Source: Platerodrilus igneus (Eukaryota; Arthropoda; Insecta; Coleoptera; Lycidae). Taken from it: DNA of 64,000 nt. Below the pieces are notes generated by a model. The model saw nothing but the letters and a program-made list of their open reading frames with translations. It made no database searches and was not told the DNA's origin. The first letter of the stretch is position 1. Each line of letters begins with the position of its first letter. The stretch spans positions 806,001 to 870,000 of the forward strand of contig JARFIW010001344.1 of assembly GCA_036346225.1 (NCBI GenBank). Reading direction: 5' to 3'. Positions 42,900 to 54,449 of the stretch are shown in pieces. The translations under genes and the position numbers were made by a program.

Positions 42900-43879
42900 T
42901 AATTAAGGTAGGTCAGTAAGCAATATTTAATTGCTGTTAATTGACTTGCATTTAGCGTACTTTCCTATTGTAATAACCGCATTTGTTTGGAGAAGAAATT
43001 ATAAACAGCTTTTAAATGTGATTCACATGTCCGTTAAGAATCTAGAATATTTGCTGGATTACGAGTTACAAATGAATTAATACTACATTGAAGTTTCCGG
43101 AATTTGCGTTATAATGCTTCTACCGCGTCACGTAAGGTAATTTAGGATTTCAATATGTAATAAGACCCATTTACTTTCACTCTGATTATTATTGAACAGT
43201 ACTTAATCTGGTTTATTACATTTTGTTAATTCTGAAATTTAGGTAGTTAATGATGCCATACACAAATCAATTAATATTAGAATCTAAATCGGTAATTCAC
43301 TAATTAACATGGTTGGTATCTAGCGAAAGTTGTAGCACGCATTTTAAATTACGAATGCATTCTTCTTTCATTACAGGAGAAATTCCATAGATTTCATACA
43401 AGCAAAATGCGCTTTCTTAATTATTAACCAGGCGATCCTTACACCAAAAGTTGACCTTCCCATTCACATATTTAAAACCCATTACATTTGAATGATTACT
43501 TTATTAAACTGTAAATAAATTATTAAACTTTGTGTACTTATTTCTTTGTATTGGTTAAAGCGTATGTCATAGGTAGCGAAAAAGGTTTTAAAAATGGTGT
43601 TAAATATATACAAGCAAAAATTTTAAAGAGGTTTGAGAGCTTAAAGTGTAACTTTGCAGGGCGTGGTCCGATTTTAAATCTATTTGCAGATTTGGATTCT
43701 ACATAAAATTTTAGACTAATTTAATGTATCGCATGACTAAAAAAATTTTATAAGAACGCTCAAAAGTCGCTACAGGTAAAAAAATCTTAAAATTAGGGTA
43801 GCTCCCTTGGGGATGGCGCAATCTAAAAAATTCCTAGAAATTTGGGTAGCTGAGAAAAATCTAATATTAATTTATACCA
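42900..43879. other. Non-coding outer part of the right arm
   Basis: Inverted counterpart of 32376-33359, with no useful frame. High similarity between the two arms continues throughout. Confidence 0.5.
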
Positions 43880-44156
43880 AACAAGATATATTTATCTCGA
43901 AAGATGCAATTAGCCATTGCTAGTTGAAGAAAACTATTTGGTCCAGAATGTTAGCGGTAAAAAAAATCTTAAAAATAGGTTTATCTCGTGTGTGGAAATG
44001 AGGATGCTCATTTATCTCGAAAGATAAAAAATTTAAGATATATTTATCTCGAAAGATGAAAAATGGTTAGTCGAAGAAAACTTTTTGGTCCAGATGTGTG
44101 TGGAAATGAGGGATTCTGGTGGAAATGAGGTGCTGATTACGCCCATAATGTACTAC

Positions 44157-44164
44157 TATCTTTA
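44157..44164. repeat. Target-site duplication TATCTTTA, right
   Basis: Same 8 bases as 32083-32090, directly after the right terminus AATGTACTAC. Confidence 0.85.
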
Positions 44165-44206
44165 AATAAATAAACCTAATTTTTAGCTATAAAATAAAAA
44201 CGTTTC

Positions 44207-45235
44207 TGCATCTTACCATTTAGGTTCTCTTGTAAGTATTTTTAGATGTGGTGGCGCCCCCTATCTTGTCTTTGCTTTAATAGTCTCATTCCACGACCAC
44301 TCTTATGCTCCCGCTTGACATAAGAATTACGTTAGTCCGGAAATATATTCAATGTTTTCGTTACCTTAAAAGTTGTTCTCTACTGTGCCCAAGAGCTATC
44401 TCTGTTTTAAGGGATCCGCTGAACCGCACCTAGATATGGGGCACCTTTAACTTTTTAAGAAGTTAACGTAAAAGGTTACAATTTTTCAATATGAACTCAA
44501 ACCTGAAGATATGGATATCCATATGTAAACTGGTATACTACTATAAGTTATTAGCTATTCACAACTTGTTCTTATTGTTTATTGGTTGTAATATTTACAT
44601 GACGCTTGTTCAATTAAGGATGGTGAAATTATAAAACGTCCACCATTGGTGTAATGTATATAGTAAACCTTTATTAGACGTATAAAATCAGGACATCGCA
44701 ATTTTAGTTGAAAGGTTGAAAGCGTGTTTTAAAGTACTAGAATAAGATCGTTAAGGTTATGACTAGTGGAAAAAAATTGACTTCAGTATTTTCACAATTC
44801 TGTATATGTTCTTGTTTACAGGAATAATGTTATGATTCTTGTTCTGAAATAGATGTGGGTATCAAAGTAAGCTAAAAGTTGTTGATTCCTTTTTTCAAAG
44901 AAAGAACTTGATTGCAAAAAGAACTCTATTCCGCCAGAAGTCGTAATTAAGATTCCAAGGAGCACTCGTTTAGAGGATTATTGCTTAACTAGACGCGTTG
45001 GCGCCTATAAATTTAAGACAGTTTATAGAGTCTTACAAGGTAAGTGTTATTGGTAACAAACATGGAAATTGCCCCTATTTAGCTTTTACATTCTTTCCAT
45101 TTCTGTTCTTTATTTTCATAGGGACCCGCTCCTGCACCACTGTAGTTAGCCGGTGCCCTCAAAATTTGTTACCGAATTCCTGCCCATTATGGGCAATTCC
45201 AAATTGAATAATTAAACGCTTCATTTACCCATAAC
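44207..45235. other. Non-coding stretch right of the split LTR
   Basis: No frame, RNA gene or repeat recognised. GGTGGCGCCCCCT at 44253 resembles motifs common near arthropod LTR ends but has no partner. Confidence 0.4.
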
Positions 45236-46488
45236 ACGGTTTGGATTTTTGACTGTGAAAATAAATCACACAAAATATGTACTCACGTTGTGTGAGATAG
45301 TCTCATTGAAGTTTTGTGTCTTAATTTTGAGGATGATAGAGGATCGTTCTTGTAATAGATTTCTCTAGGCTTATTATCCAATGACGTGGAGAGTTATTCC
45401 GGCATTCTAAATGGGGCGGGTAATTTCCTCCTCAACTTGCGTTGCACAACTCAAATTCATAGCTTCCGCTTGTAAACTCCACACTGTCCATAATTTACTC
45501 GTTTCTCAACTAATACCATTTCCGTTTTACCATGGGCTCTAACCCTTTTCGCCCTCGTGTCTACTTCAATCCTATACTACTCCGTTTTGTTATAAAATTC
45601 CGTGAAGGCTGTAAAGTTTGCATACCTTTTTTTCTAAATTAGCGATTATTTTTCTTTATTTCTCGCCGCAATTTTTTTTTCGACTAATCTAATTTCGCTC
45701 CTAGTTTTTACCAAATCCTGATTTTCCTTGCATGTTGCATCCTTTCATCATTTTCTCAACCATGGACATTGTTTCTGGAGACATCTCTGTCTCAGATTTA
45801 CTTTCCCCTGACCTTCAAATTGTCGTTTGATTTTAAGCACACCCATTGATCTTGTAACCATTTTTTTCTTAAGCGCAGAGAACCTCCCATTGTCATGATG
45901 ATTAACATAAAATCATACCAATGTCTTTCAAACGTCACCTTATCTTCCCTCGTATGACTCAACGAAGCAATTTCTAGACCTGACAAATTCCTAAACATCC
46001 CTACGTAAAACAAATTTACCGTAAACTAAAATGCTTAACAACTAAACAAATATATATTCAATCTTAAAAGCTCCATGCATTCAATGCCAACTGCTTACGA
46101 AAAAATGTAACAAACACTGAAATAACTCATCACATCGTGTCCTTAAAAGCTGATTTGTATATGCAATTACTCACGTACGCACATTTGTGACCATTTGTTT
46201 AAAAGATTATGCGAGCTCAACACATTGAGCAGCCAATTATTTATGCGGAAGTATTTTGAGTATGTGTATAACTGCAGCTTAGATCTTCTACCTTATTCAC
46301 AGGCAAGATTAACTCTGCGCCATTGATTGGAAGCCTAAAAAATCTATCACAAAAACGATCTTCTACCATCCTCAAAATTAAGAACATGAGATTTCAATAA
46401 AACTGACTCAAACATTGTGAGTACACATGATGTGATTTATTTCCACAATTTTAAACAAATGTTATTTAATTTTAAATCCAAACTGTTA
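45236..46488. repeat. Inverted repeat pair of about 150-180 bp, possible foldback/MITE-like unit
   Basis: 45236-45400 and 46305-46488 are inverted copies: TTTGGATTT, AAATAAATCACA, TTAATTTTGAGGATGRTAGA and AGATCGTT/GGATCGTT blocks pair in order. Similarity is roughly 75 percent. The 0.9 kb between them has no recognisable coding. A related single segment lies at 24609-24678. No target duplication is evident. Confidence 0.6.
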
Positions 46489-47580
46489 ACAACTTCTCAA
46501 CTACTATGTACCACACCACAAGCATTTCCTTTATAAAAAATTAGAATAATTATCTAAATAATTAAATAAATCATAATATCTAAAAATGGAAATTTACTAT
46601 TTGCATACTTTTCATAAATAGCGTAGTTTTAAATACAAGGACAAATACTTTATGGTATCCTTTTTCTTTTAAACCCTAAACCTCATTATCGAATTAATCA
46701 ATTCTTAGTGTTTCGTTATGACACAAAAAATAGATTGAAGGTCAATTCATATTCGTAGTGTACATAGTATAATATATGATTTTACCGCGATTACCCTTCA
46801 AGTACTTTGTGTTGTGGTGTACCGCGGCAGTGTAGAAAGCTGGTGTGATCGTAGCTATGGTGCTATAAAAATATTAACCTTTGAGTTCCGACAATGGTCG
46901 GCAGTTCCTCGTTCTGTCGCCGCCGCTAAAATTTGAAGTATATCTGGTAAATACTTGAAGGTTACGCATATATTAACTTTGCTCATACTCACACGTCCAC
47001 TATCTTCACCATCTGTGGTTATCGAAGCTAACCAAGACATTGGTCTTTCGAGTCGGATCTGAATAATGTACTTATAAGCTACTTAGTAATAACTGCATTA
47101 TTTGCAAAAAAAAGAGGTCGCGGCTTATCAAGCTGTATTGGTTTCCATTCGATTGGCAGATATTCGTTGGGTGTATTAAGCTTAGTTCATTCAGATTATC
47201 ATTTTAAAGTATTTGTTATCAGTTGATAAAGTGCAGGTAATAAATAATTGTTCGCTTTACATTTAACATTTTGTTTTATTTGAGTTGTTTACGGACTTAG
47301 TTAATGTCATTTTCGTTCGGTAGTTTAACTATAGCGAGATTTGCGATTTTATTTCTAACAAATTTGGTATACTGGTAGGCTTGATTTTGTTAGAGTTTCT
47401 GTTAGCAGTAGCTTATATAATTAGTTATGGTGGAGAAACTAAAACGCATGCAGTTTTTACGTAACAGTTCAATAATCTCGCTTCAAAACACCTTTGACAT
47501 TGCGCACAAATGTGAAATGATCTAAGTCTGTTAGATCTTTTCGCGTTCAATATACATCAAATGACGCGGTAAGAAAGTGA
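46489..47580. other. AT-rich non-coding stretch
   Basis: No frame longer than about 60 codons resembles a protein family, and no repeat partner was seen. Confidence 0.4.
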
Positions 47581-47589
47581 TTTTTACCT

Positions 47590-48025
47590 CAACATAATGA
47601 CATGATTGGTGCAATCGCATCGGCCACTGACGCCAATGAGCAATTTGAAAGGGAGGATGCGATTTTTATACAGTTCGATACTAACCTTTTCGAATAAAAT
47701 CTTTCTATTTAAAACTTTGTCCGAGTAAACCTACCTCGTCACGAGTTAGTTAACCCGTTCTTCCAGATAGTTTTAAGTCAAAAGTGTATCTACCGCTGCT
47801 TACTTTCCCTAATTTTGAGGATAGTTGCTTATTTGAAAGTTTTATTGACCGCTTTGATAGTTTAGTTCATCTAAATGACGAACAGTCAGCCGTGGATAAA
47901 TTTTCGTACGTTCAATCAGTGCTGAAAAGTCCCACATTGCTTACCATCAAGGACTTTGATATAACGGGCACCAGTTACCCTCTTAAGTACAATAAGCTTT
48001 GCGAAAAATATTGTAATATTCGCCG
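47590..48025 (+). pseudogene. gag: BEL/Pao-type gag fragment (DUF1759-like)
   Basis: LLTFPNFEDSCLFESFIDRF, VHLNDEQSAVDKFSYVQSVL and YPLKYNKLCEKYCNIRRI are in order and match the DUF1759 region of BEL/Pao retrotransposon polyproteins. Upstream to about 47590 there is further similarity in broken frames (ATDANEQFERED). The match ends abruptly at about 48025, and the same open frame continues into Penelope-like sequence. Confidence 0.7.
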
Positions 48026-49390
48026 TATTAAATTTGCTCTTTGGGATAGTTTTGCTACATTTCCCAAGTTCAATTCTGACTATCCGTCAGACTTACAAAA
48101 TACATCATTTATAGCATTAGGACCAAAATTCAGCATACCAATAACTATCAAAGATATATACCTAGGAAAACTACTGACATGTGTAGAAAGTTTAATTGAA
48201 AACAATGGTAATAACATACAAGATAAAAATATTTTAAGAGCGAGAACCACAAATCCCATAACTAATTTCGTTTATACACAAACAACAATAGTTATAATAA
48301 CGTATATGAGAAACTGTACTGTAAATCAAGAAAGTACATAAAAGATCACCAAAATATCTTTGTCACAACGGTCAACAAAAGTTTAACAGCAGTTATTCTT
48401 ATTAAGGTTGATTACATAAACCAAGCAGACGAACTTTTACTTGACTTCAATACCTACAAACAACTCACTATAGATCAAACATTTACAATAAAAAAAAAAT
48501 TAATAACCACATCAAATTGATACATACCAAAAATTTATTACAGACGAAGATCAAAAATAATTAAACATTCAGAACTCTATTCCAGGAAAATTCTATGGCG
48601 TATCAAAAACTCACAAACCAACTATAGGTTTAAGAAATATTATCGCTTCAAATATTACACCATCATACAAAATTGCAAAGTTCGTAGCATATTCTAAAAA
48701 CTTTTCCAGTCAAAAACAAACTTAACACAAAAGACACCTTCAGCTTTGTAAATAATTTTATACACTTTCAACTCTCTAAGGATCATATTCTCATTTCTTT
48801 TGATGGGACAAGATCCAATCACATTGCAAATTTATTACATCTATAAATCTTGCTTTTAGAATATATTTTTTACATTCAAGAACAAATTTTTCTTACAACA
48901 ATTTGACACTCCAATGGGATCACCGTTTTCACTTATAATAGCCCAAATAATGGTAGATAATTTTTTAGAAAATGTATTTCCGCAACTACGATTTTAAATG
49001 GTTTTCTTTGTAAAATATGTAGATAACAAAATTTGTTTAATTCCATTAGATAAAATACCAAATACATTAAAAATCTTCAATATGTTAAACAACTATCTTT
49101 AGTTTATACGCAAAATAGAAATTAACATTCAAATACTATTTCTTGATGCACTAGTTATAAGAAATAAAACCAACATACTTATTTTGATTATTACAAAAAA
49201 CATTTCATTCAAATCGATACATTAATTTTAATTCTAACCATAGCATCTAACATAAAATTAATACAGCCCTAGCAATAAAATATAGAATTGTTAAAACCTG
49301 CGAACCAGAATTCATCAATAAAAACTTACATATCTTAGAAACAACACTACAAAATAACGAATAACCTAAACTATTTTGTTATCTTTAACC
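48026..49390 (+). pseudogene. Penelope-like element reverse transcriptase, degenerate
   Basis: FNSDYPSDLQNTSFIALGPK starts the recognisable part at about 48060 (still open to 48341). Motifs follow in shifting frames: VDYINQADELL near 48400, IPGKFYGVSKTHKP near 48580, GLRNIIASNITPSYKIAKFV near 48630, FNSLRIIFSF/SFDG near 48780 and DTPMGSPFSLIIAQIMVDNF near 48905. FVKYVDNKIC lies near 49012, where the catalytic YVDD reads YVDN, then ILFLDALVIR near 49135 and FINKNLHILETTLQNN near 49318. Penelope elements insert by target-primed reverse transcription, usually with a C-terminal GIY-YIG nuclease. Here the sequence breaks off near 49390 before that domain. Confidence 0.8.
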
Positions 49391-50938
49391 TTTACAAGGT
49401 GTATTCTATCTTTATATTTCTTTCGTTTAGTTGTTTCAGTTTCTATAGATGTCATAGGGTGGAGTTGTTTATATAAAAATATTTATTAAAGTGTTACGAG
49501 ATAAGTATAGAATCACCTTAATTTCTATCAGAAGTTAACCATAGATCTGGTTTTTGCGTTTTAGAAATAAATACTCCTAGAGACTTCCGAACTAACAGGG
49601 GGGTTCTTATAAATACGAAAACGTTATGCGACACTAAGCTCAGAGATTTAACATAAGCAAGTCAGGGTTACTAAAGAAAGTGTAGGAACTTTAGTAACGA
49701 TTACACGCACATAAAGCACATAGGCTAAGATTGTTAAATTATGCAATATCATTTCAAAATAAAAAAGTAGTTATACGTTAAATATCAAATTAGATCATAG
49801 GTTGCATCTGAATAAGGAATATACCTTTATATGAAATTTTATTCTTAAAGTTATCTTCTTAATAAATTGTTACGTTAGTAAATTTAATAAAAAGTCTGAA
49901 GGAATAAATATATGTATATCCATTAAATTAAAGATTATTCTCTTGTTGTTACAGGTATTTACAATTCTAAATTAAGCTTTCTTTAAGTAATGTTACCTGA
50001 AAATGGAATTTATGTCAAGCTATAATGATACATTAAAAATGTATTATGAATCTATTTAGTAAAAGTATTCTGCCATATCATATTCAGATCTGAGTATGAT
50101 GTACATATAATCATCAGTGGATCTTAAAAATGTTAGTTATTCCTTATAGCATAAAATTTTCAAATAAACACCCGAGATCTTAAAATAGGCTTCAAACAAT
50201 TTATACTATTTTTTTTGTTTAATCAGTTGGAAAACTGATGGTTGTGTACATTTTTTATAGAAAATAATCATTGACTTAAGTCCGAATAATAAAGGGTACA
50301 TGTATGTTTTGTAATTAACCAAGTTCTAATTATTGTGGAGGTTTTAATTACCTAAATTTGTAGAATAAAATACTTCATATAAATAATTAAAAGGTTTGAC
50401 TTACCGAGGACTATGGCATTAATTTATAATAACAATAAAAATATGTTAACAAGCTGTACAATTTATCTTGATTACCAGCTTCCTCTTGTGATTGAAGTAT
50501 TACAAAAACAGGGCAACAGTTAACTGGAATTTCCATCAAACCATCAATATCCGAGTATTTAATTAAAGACTGTTAGATCCGTTATATCGCAGCGTCTTTC
50601 AGTTTACAGTAATCGCTTCGGTACAATTTTTAAGTTTACATAGTGTTAAAGGTCGTTCATAAATTAAATAACAGCGATGATTAATGTAGATTAAATAACA
50701 GCAAAGTTGGTATCATGGTAGTTGTGCATATCGTCGAATTTATAACATCATTGATAAGAACTTCGGAAGAACTATTTAGAAATGGCTATACGGAAGTCGC
50801 ATTTTTACATGTTAATCAAGGCAGACATGTTCTTTACATGATAGTTGTAATATGACTGGTTGTTTACAGGGAAAGCCTCTACACTATAGCGAGCATTCAA
50901 AACTGGACGTGCGGCTTGGTTATACAAGAAATAACCAG

Positions 50939-50976
<38 letters not shown>

Positions 50977-53389
50977 TGTGTATTTATAGGATAAAATAGA
51001 GTAGATAAGTCAGCTAATTATTTACGGCAGGGTACCACATGTATATACAACTTACTTAAAACTTTAAAACATTTTCCATTAGTATAGTGTCGGAAGTTGC
51101 ATTTCTAAAATAGATTTCTAGGTTAATTTGCTTCATCTTAGAATAAGTGTAAATACCAATTACAAATAGTGAGTGTAAAAAATGTACATCCTTAACGTGC
51201 AGTGTAAGCCCATGCATCTTATTTGGATTAGAGTGTAGGTATAGGAGTCCGAAAAGCTTTCAATTTTCTGTATTGTAGAAATCAATAATTTAAGACCATT
51301 ATCAAGGAGGGTGAACGATTAACGGATATTCTAAGTGTAAATATTCTTTGCATGCATCTTTATCATACTTTAATAGGAAGCTTTAACATTTGTATAAATT
51401 TCAAAGTTATAGCAGGAGCGAAACGAATATTATTGAAAACAAGTTCCTAGTAATAGTTTATTTCAAGGTTTTTCTCGATAGCTTGGTGGTGTTGAAAGTT
51501 TTCTGAATAGCGTCGTAAACAAAATATTCGTTGCTAAATTTCTCGGTAGGCAGACATAGGACATGCTCAAATAACATTTATTTTCTGCGAAGGTAGTGAC
51601 GGGTGGGACAGGCAGGGCTCGATATAAGATAAAGACAGATTATTTTTAGCATGCATTCGAGTGGGATAAAAGGTACCATATGTTAAGGGTTTGTTTGACT
51701 TTGTAAGAAACTGTGGGACAAGGAAAGATTAAAGTTTATTGGTACGAATGAGAGGCAGCATGGGTGTATAGACATCGTTTAAAATGTTTTGAGTAGGGAG
51801 TAGTTATCCAGGTTATAGACAAGATTGCATAGGAGTAACGGACATAGATTATTGGATCTCATATATAGAAAGGGCATAGACGATAGTTGAGAGAAGGAAA
51901 ATGCTAGTTAGGGTAATCGTGATTGTAAACAGAGAGTAAAAAGAGAGAGGAAATATTGAATACAGGTCAGACAAGGATACAACGAACGGGTAGTAGGAAT
52001 GAAAATATAGAACGGGTACAAAGAAAGAAATAGAAAATTTTCGTAGGTGAGTTAGACTGAGACAAACTAAATATGCGTATTTTAAAAGCGTGCTTTAAAG
52101 TGTAGAACTTGCGCCAGTTGAAGCGAAGAGTTCGGCGAGTTTAATATCCGTTGTATACTTTCGTAGTAAATCGTTTATTTGTTTTAAAAAATTTTTAGAT
52201 TTGAAGACGGTTGGTGCACAGCTGCGAGTTTTAAGTAGAAATAATGAACTTTATCGGAGGAGTTTTCAGAATTACCGACGGTTGAAAGTTGTTTGTGAGT
52301 GTGCGGTTTGTAGAATCGTGTTGACGGTTTGAAAATTTACCAAGAAGGTCTATTTGTTTGTAGTGGTGTGTTTTAAGAATTACAACCAGACAGCGGGGAA
52401 GGACGTATATATAAAACACTGAGAGGCAGTGAGAGGCTCTCTTTTACTTTTCATTCAAGTTTCGAGTAATATTAGTAAATCAATTACGTGACTAGTGATT
52501 TTAATTAATTAATTCAAGTTAATTAAAGCTTGCACAAGTTGGTGTATTGTTGTATAAGCAGTTCAATAATTTTATACTTGCTTCAGAACTGTAAGTAGAA
52601 ATTGCTTGCTATTTTTGATTGTTGGTGCAAGATCAGCACTTTTATGGAGCAGTGGGTATTAAATGAATTGATGTGATGGTGTACTGAGGCTAGTTGAATC
52701 CATAGATGAAATCTAAGGTTTGGATATACCGTAATTTGGTGAACGGGAGAATTGGGTAGCAGATTGTCGTCAAGGAGGTTGGTTCTTGGAAGTGCAGTTA
52801 TAATCGAGGGCAACGTGATCGATAGTTTAGTTGCGGATCCATGTGAGGTGGTGCTTTCCAGGTAACAATTTTTGTGAAACTTTATTCTGTTGTGTGCATT
52901 TGGTGCGTTATGCCATTTTGTGCCGTATTAGCATAATTTTATATATACTAGGGACAAAAGAGTTTACTTTTGAACTGTTATAGAGTACTTTTGACCATAT
53001 TTTTATGTAAGGATTTATATTTATAAAATAATTTTTTCAGTATCTGTTTATGTACAAAGTAAAAGGGTCTATTGGTGATTTCATTGCAAAAATTAACACA
53101 TGTGTACAAAAAGTGTTTTTTACTATGAGCTCATATTAGACATGGCGTTAAAGTAAGGGTAGGGTTAGGCCCAGTTACTTTACTGAGTTTATTGATGAGT
53201 AAAGTTGTAGCGCAATTATTGGATTGAAAATGAATTATTGTAAAACGACGATAAATGTAATTTAATCGATGTGTGAAATAATTATTAGATAAAGATTTTT
53301 TCTTGTTGTATAGAATTTTCTGTTGGAATAAATTGTGGTGAATGTTTGGAAGTCAAGTTTTCTTTGGTAGAAAATAAGGTAATACTTCT
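49391..53389. other. 4-kb AT-rich stretch between two Penelope fragments
   Basis: Contains an AT microsatellite (50941-50974) and a purine-rich stretch (51590-52060). No credible frame, LTR or terminal inverted repeat was found. A target duplication that would prove one insertion into a single Penelope copy was not found. Confidence 0.4.
50941..50974. repeat. (AT)n microsatellite
   Basis: Seventeen uninterrupted AT units. Confidence 0.95.
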
Positions 53390-53394
53390 AGGTA

Positions 53395-53590
53395 TACGTA
53401 GCCGAGCAGCCGTGGCAAACAGAGCATTTACGACGTCCAAAGTGTGGGGCACGAATTTACCAATTTGTATTCAGGGGAACTCAGCAGCATTTATGACGCC
53501 CAACGGAGGTGCTCGAGGTAACAGACCAAAAACCTTGCGGCATTTATGACGTCCCAGCGATGGTGCTAGAGTCAACCAAAAAACCTTTTC
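53395..53590 (+). repeat. Three tandem SINE-like tRNA-derived heads
   Basis: TAGCCGAGCAGCCGTGGC starts an A-box-like segment. ATTTACGACGTCCAAAGTG, ATTTATGACGCCCAACGGAG and ATTTATGACGTCCCAGCGAT begin three related units, the last two followed by GGTGCTCGAGG/GGTGCTAGAGT. An inverted relative lies at 59165-59235. Similarity to tRNA-Leu/Ser heads is only in box-like segments. Confidence 0.4.
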
Positions 53591-53599
53591 ACCAAACTA

Positions 53600-53945
53600 A
53601 ACAACCCAACAGAAAGGATGTTTTTTAGTAATGTAGTTTACAAAATCCAATGTAGTTGCAATAGTTTTTACATAGGTCACACAAACCAATGGTTGAAAAA
53701 AGAATCAGCCATCACAAATCAGATGCTAAAATAGGAAAAAACTCATGTGCATTATCTAACCACAAACAATCAACTAACACACACCAAAATATTCAGAAAC
53801 CATCATTCTTGATACAGGAGAAATATACTTCCATCGTATATTATTAGAAGCATATCATATTCAAAAAGAAAAAAGCAGTAGGAATGAAAAATTCGATTAC
53901 ACTGACAGCCCGAGAAGTAAAAAGAATGAGAAATTAACCCGAGAA
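53600..53945 (+). pseudogene. Penelope-like GIY-YIG endonuclease fragment
   Basis: One frame reads KLNNPTERMFFSNVVYKIQC, then NSFYIGHTNQWLKKRISHHK (the YIG and the Arg and His positions of the GIY-YIG fold). SDAKIGKNSCALSNHKQSTN follows, and after a shift FHRILLEAYHIQKEKSS. This is the C-terminal nuclease of a Penelope-like element. It begins about 4.2 kb beyond the reverse transcriptase relic on the same strand. Confidence 0.75.
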
Positions 53946-54440
53946 ATTTTAAAGAGAATTTTTATAAATCGCAGAGACGAGGTTTGGGTTTTCTAATTAT
54001 TGAAGGGAATATAGGTAAGGATTATTTTTAATTAGGAATAATTTTCTGTATAAGCTTAAGCTGTAAATTGTTTTATAAGCATTATTTAGATTTGTTGAAT
54101 GTTAGATGTGTATAAAAGAAATGTGTTTTTAAATTCATATACGTTTCTTGAGATATCTGCGTTTTATTTTATTTTCGTATATTCCACCGCATAATTTCTT
54201 TGGGCCAGCCAGACAAGGAAAAGAACACGGTAAGATAGTAATTTCTATCCATCCTCATTAATTTAATTCGCTGTACCCAAGTCGCCGCATTAATTTAGGC
54301 TACCTCAAGTATTAGGCGGGTCACAGCAATTAGCAACGACCTACGAAAGGCGGCCTATTTAGAGCAACATACATGCACCGGGAAAATGTTAGGCTAACCT
54401 AACCTAAATTTATTATTATATACATACGACATACTTCCGA
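53946..54440. other. Non-coding stretch
   Basis: AT-rich sequence after the Penelope fragment, possibly its 3' non-coding part; nothing further recognisable. Confidence 0.4.
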
Positions 54441-54449
54441 CACACATCC

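Larger units (their letters stand above)
32091..44156. mobile_element. 12-kb palindromic transposon-like or virus-like insertion of unknown class
   Basis: The two ends are perfect inverted repeats (GTAGTACATTATGGGCGTAA at 32091; its complement ends at 44156). The inverted match continues, with substitutions and indels, through both arms to a 273-bp spacer. An 8-bp duplication flanks the element, and the unoccupied LTR at 28130 shows the pre-insertion structure. Mirrored genes at about 33.4/42.6, 34.2-35.0/41.2-42.0, 35.5/41.0, 36.2-37.05/39.5-40.3 and 37.4/39.0 kb are small and unrecognised. No transposase, integrase, polymerase or helicase is visible. It could be a non-autonomous long-TIR DNA transposon, or a head-to-head dimer form of a roughly 6-kb linear virus-like genome that became integrated. 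Confidence 0.85.
38550..44156. repeat. Right arm of the palindrome
   Basis: About 5.61 kb, inverted relative to 32091-38276. It lacks roughly 230 bp around the first exon and promoter of the 35036 gene (the junction near 41317 goes from CCAGTCAAG directly to ATTGCATTATCACC) and several smaller pieces. Confidence 0.9.
27624..44206 (-). mobile_element. Minus-strand Ty3/gypsy provirus, its 5' LTR split by a 12-kb insertion
   Basis: Two direct repeats of about 550-570 bp (27624-28190 and 31579-32090 plus 44165-44206) bracket a minus-strand pol relic. The primer-binding-like sequence TGGCGCCCAGCCTAG lies just inside the right LTR on the minus strand (about 31565-31578). gag is not recognisable and most of pol is deleted; the internal region is only about 3.4 kb. 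Confidence 0.8.

Noticed and set aside
28268..44265. GGCGCC-containing boxes at 28268 and 44253 as LTR or PBS sites
   Set aside because: They lie just outside the aligned LTR ends and do not match each other beyond the short core.
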